Part shown: positions 63,529 through 64,000 of the stretch, piece after piece
Layout of the letters: the number at the start of each line of letters is the position of its first letter
Position numbering within the stretch: the stretch's first letter is position 1
NCBI RefSeq assembly: GCF_963678975.1
Contig: NC_089275.1
Coordinates: 25,915,977-25,979,976 of the forward strand
Origin: Dysidea avara
Taxonomy: Eukaryota; Porifera; Demospongiae; Dictyoceratida; Dysideidae
Length of the DNA stretch: 64,000 nt
Direction: 5' to 3'
The notes under the pieces: generated by a model
What the model was told of the DNA's origin: nothing
What the model saw: the letters and a program-made list of their open reading frames with translations, nothing else
Databases searched by the model: none
Position numbers and translations under genes: made by a program

Positions 63529-64000
63529 CAAGACACACGGTAGTGTGTCGTGCGGCCCAAGAAGCCGGCGTGCCACCCGTGAGTATATTAACAGGAAGGT
63601 AGAAAATGCAATTTTCACACCTATGTAGCTCTGTGATCCCTTACCCGATTGGAACCAAATTTGCTAGAGAGGTGTCGGCCAGTAAGGGGAGTCTACACAC
63701 CAAATTTGAAGAAAATCGCTCTAGCCATTTCCGAGATACGAGCGAACAAAATTTCGTTTTAATTTCTTCGTTTTTTTCTTCTTCTACTTCTTCATTTCGC
63801 ACACTTCGCAAAATCTGCCATAAAACACGAATGCGTGCTCGGATCGGGCTGAAATTTGGCACACTTAAAGGGCTCATTAAGGCGGATCTCTGTACCAACT
63901 TTGGTAGGAATTCGATGAACATTCACAGAGTTATGACCGATTATTTGCGTAAAATAAGGTCGAAGGTCTGTCACGCCTACAGGGTAAACTCCTTTGAGGA
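63529..64000 (-). mobile_element. Composite SINE family, 3' part, running off the window
   Basis: CAAGACACACGGTAGTGTGT, GCGGCCCAAGAAGCCGGCG, TGAAATTTGGCACACTTAAA and GTCACGCCTACAGGGTAAAC are the reverse complement of 30760-31211 in order. Apparent frames at 63641-63974 are repeat shadows. Confidence 0.75.

Overview
The window is eukaryotic, AT-rich DNA. It has long introns with GT/AG borders, very little coding sequence, and dense transposable elements, tandem repeats and microsatellites. The genes point to an invertebrate animal, and the mix of adhesion-receptor domains with DIRS-like, hAT and non-LTR elements suggests a sponge (demosponge) or another early-branching metazoan. The species is an inference: no single gene in the window identifies it. 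There are no bacterial genes, no CRISPR array and no rRNA.

The main gene is on the + strand from 7338 to beyond the right end. Six exons can be chained by splice sites and reading phase: 7338-7731, 18852-20168, 26301-26414, 31601-31859, 56354-56417 and 58065-58188. They encode a signal peptide, a lineage-specific Cys/N-glycosylation domain, a full IgGFc-binding domain, a hormone-receptor-like (HRM) domain and the start of a GAIN-like region. This is the extracellular half of an adhesion-GPCR-like receptor with an unusual IgGFc-binding module. The GPS and 7TM exons are not visible and would lie past 64000.

A second gene-like unit (exon 42513-42561, exon 48359-48667) sits on the same strand inside the 24.5 kb intron 4 of the receptor. 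It encodes a small basic, then hydrophobic, leader ending in a canonical 2A ribosome-skipping motif (GDVERNPGP), followed by a Cys4 zinc-ribbon and an AT-hook-like GRP motif. It may be a host gene or the cargo of a mobile element.

Most of the rest is mobile DNA. Region by region: 0.9-2.2 kb, a non-LTR retrotransposon broken by two MITEs; 3.7-10.6 kb, MITEs, a GT tract and a tRNA-headed composite repeat; 10.7-12.65 kb, a repeat family with an internal tetranucleotide locus; 12.66-15.44 kb, a minisatellite-bearing element invaded by a TIR element that contains a DIRS-like pol fragment; 15.5-18.7 kb, further TIR elements and foldbacks; 20939-23246, a complete but inactivated hAT transposon with a perfect 8-bp target duplication; 26.47-31.41 kb, a composite inverted-repeat element with a 2.3 kb minisatellite that fills intron 3; 32.3-34.6 kb, more copies of the 11 kb family and a LINE 3' end; 34.6-41.1 and 48.67-52 kb, a head-to-tail array of elements with ACAACCAAGTAC termini; 43.1-44.2 kb, two small hAT elements 46 bp apart; 44.3-45.6 kb, a compound TGC repeat; 52.3-55.7 kb, foldbacks, a near-complete tRNA-headed SINE and a retroelement pseudogene; 56.4-64 kb, the last visible receptor exons plus more repeats.
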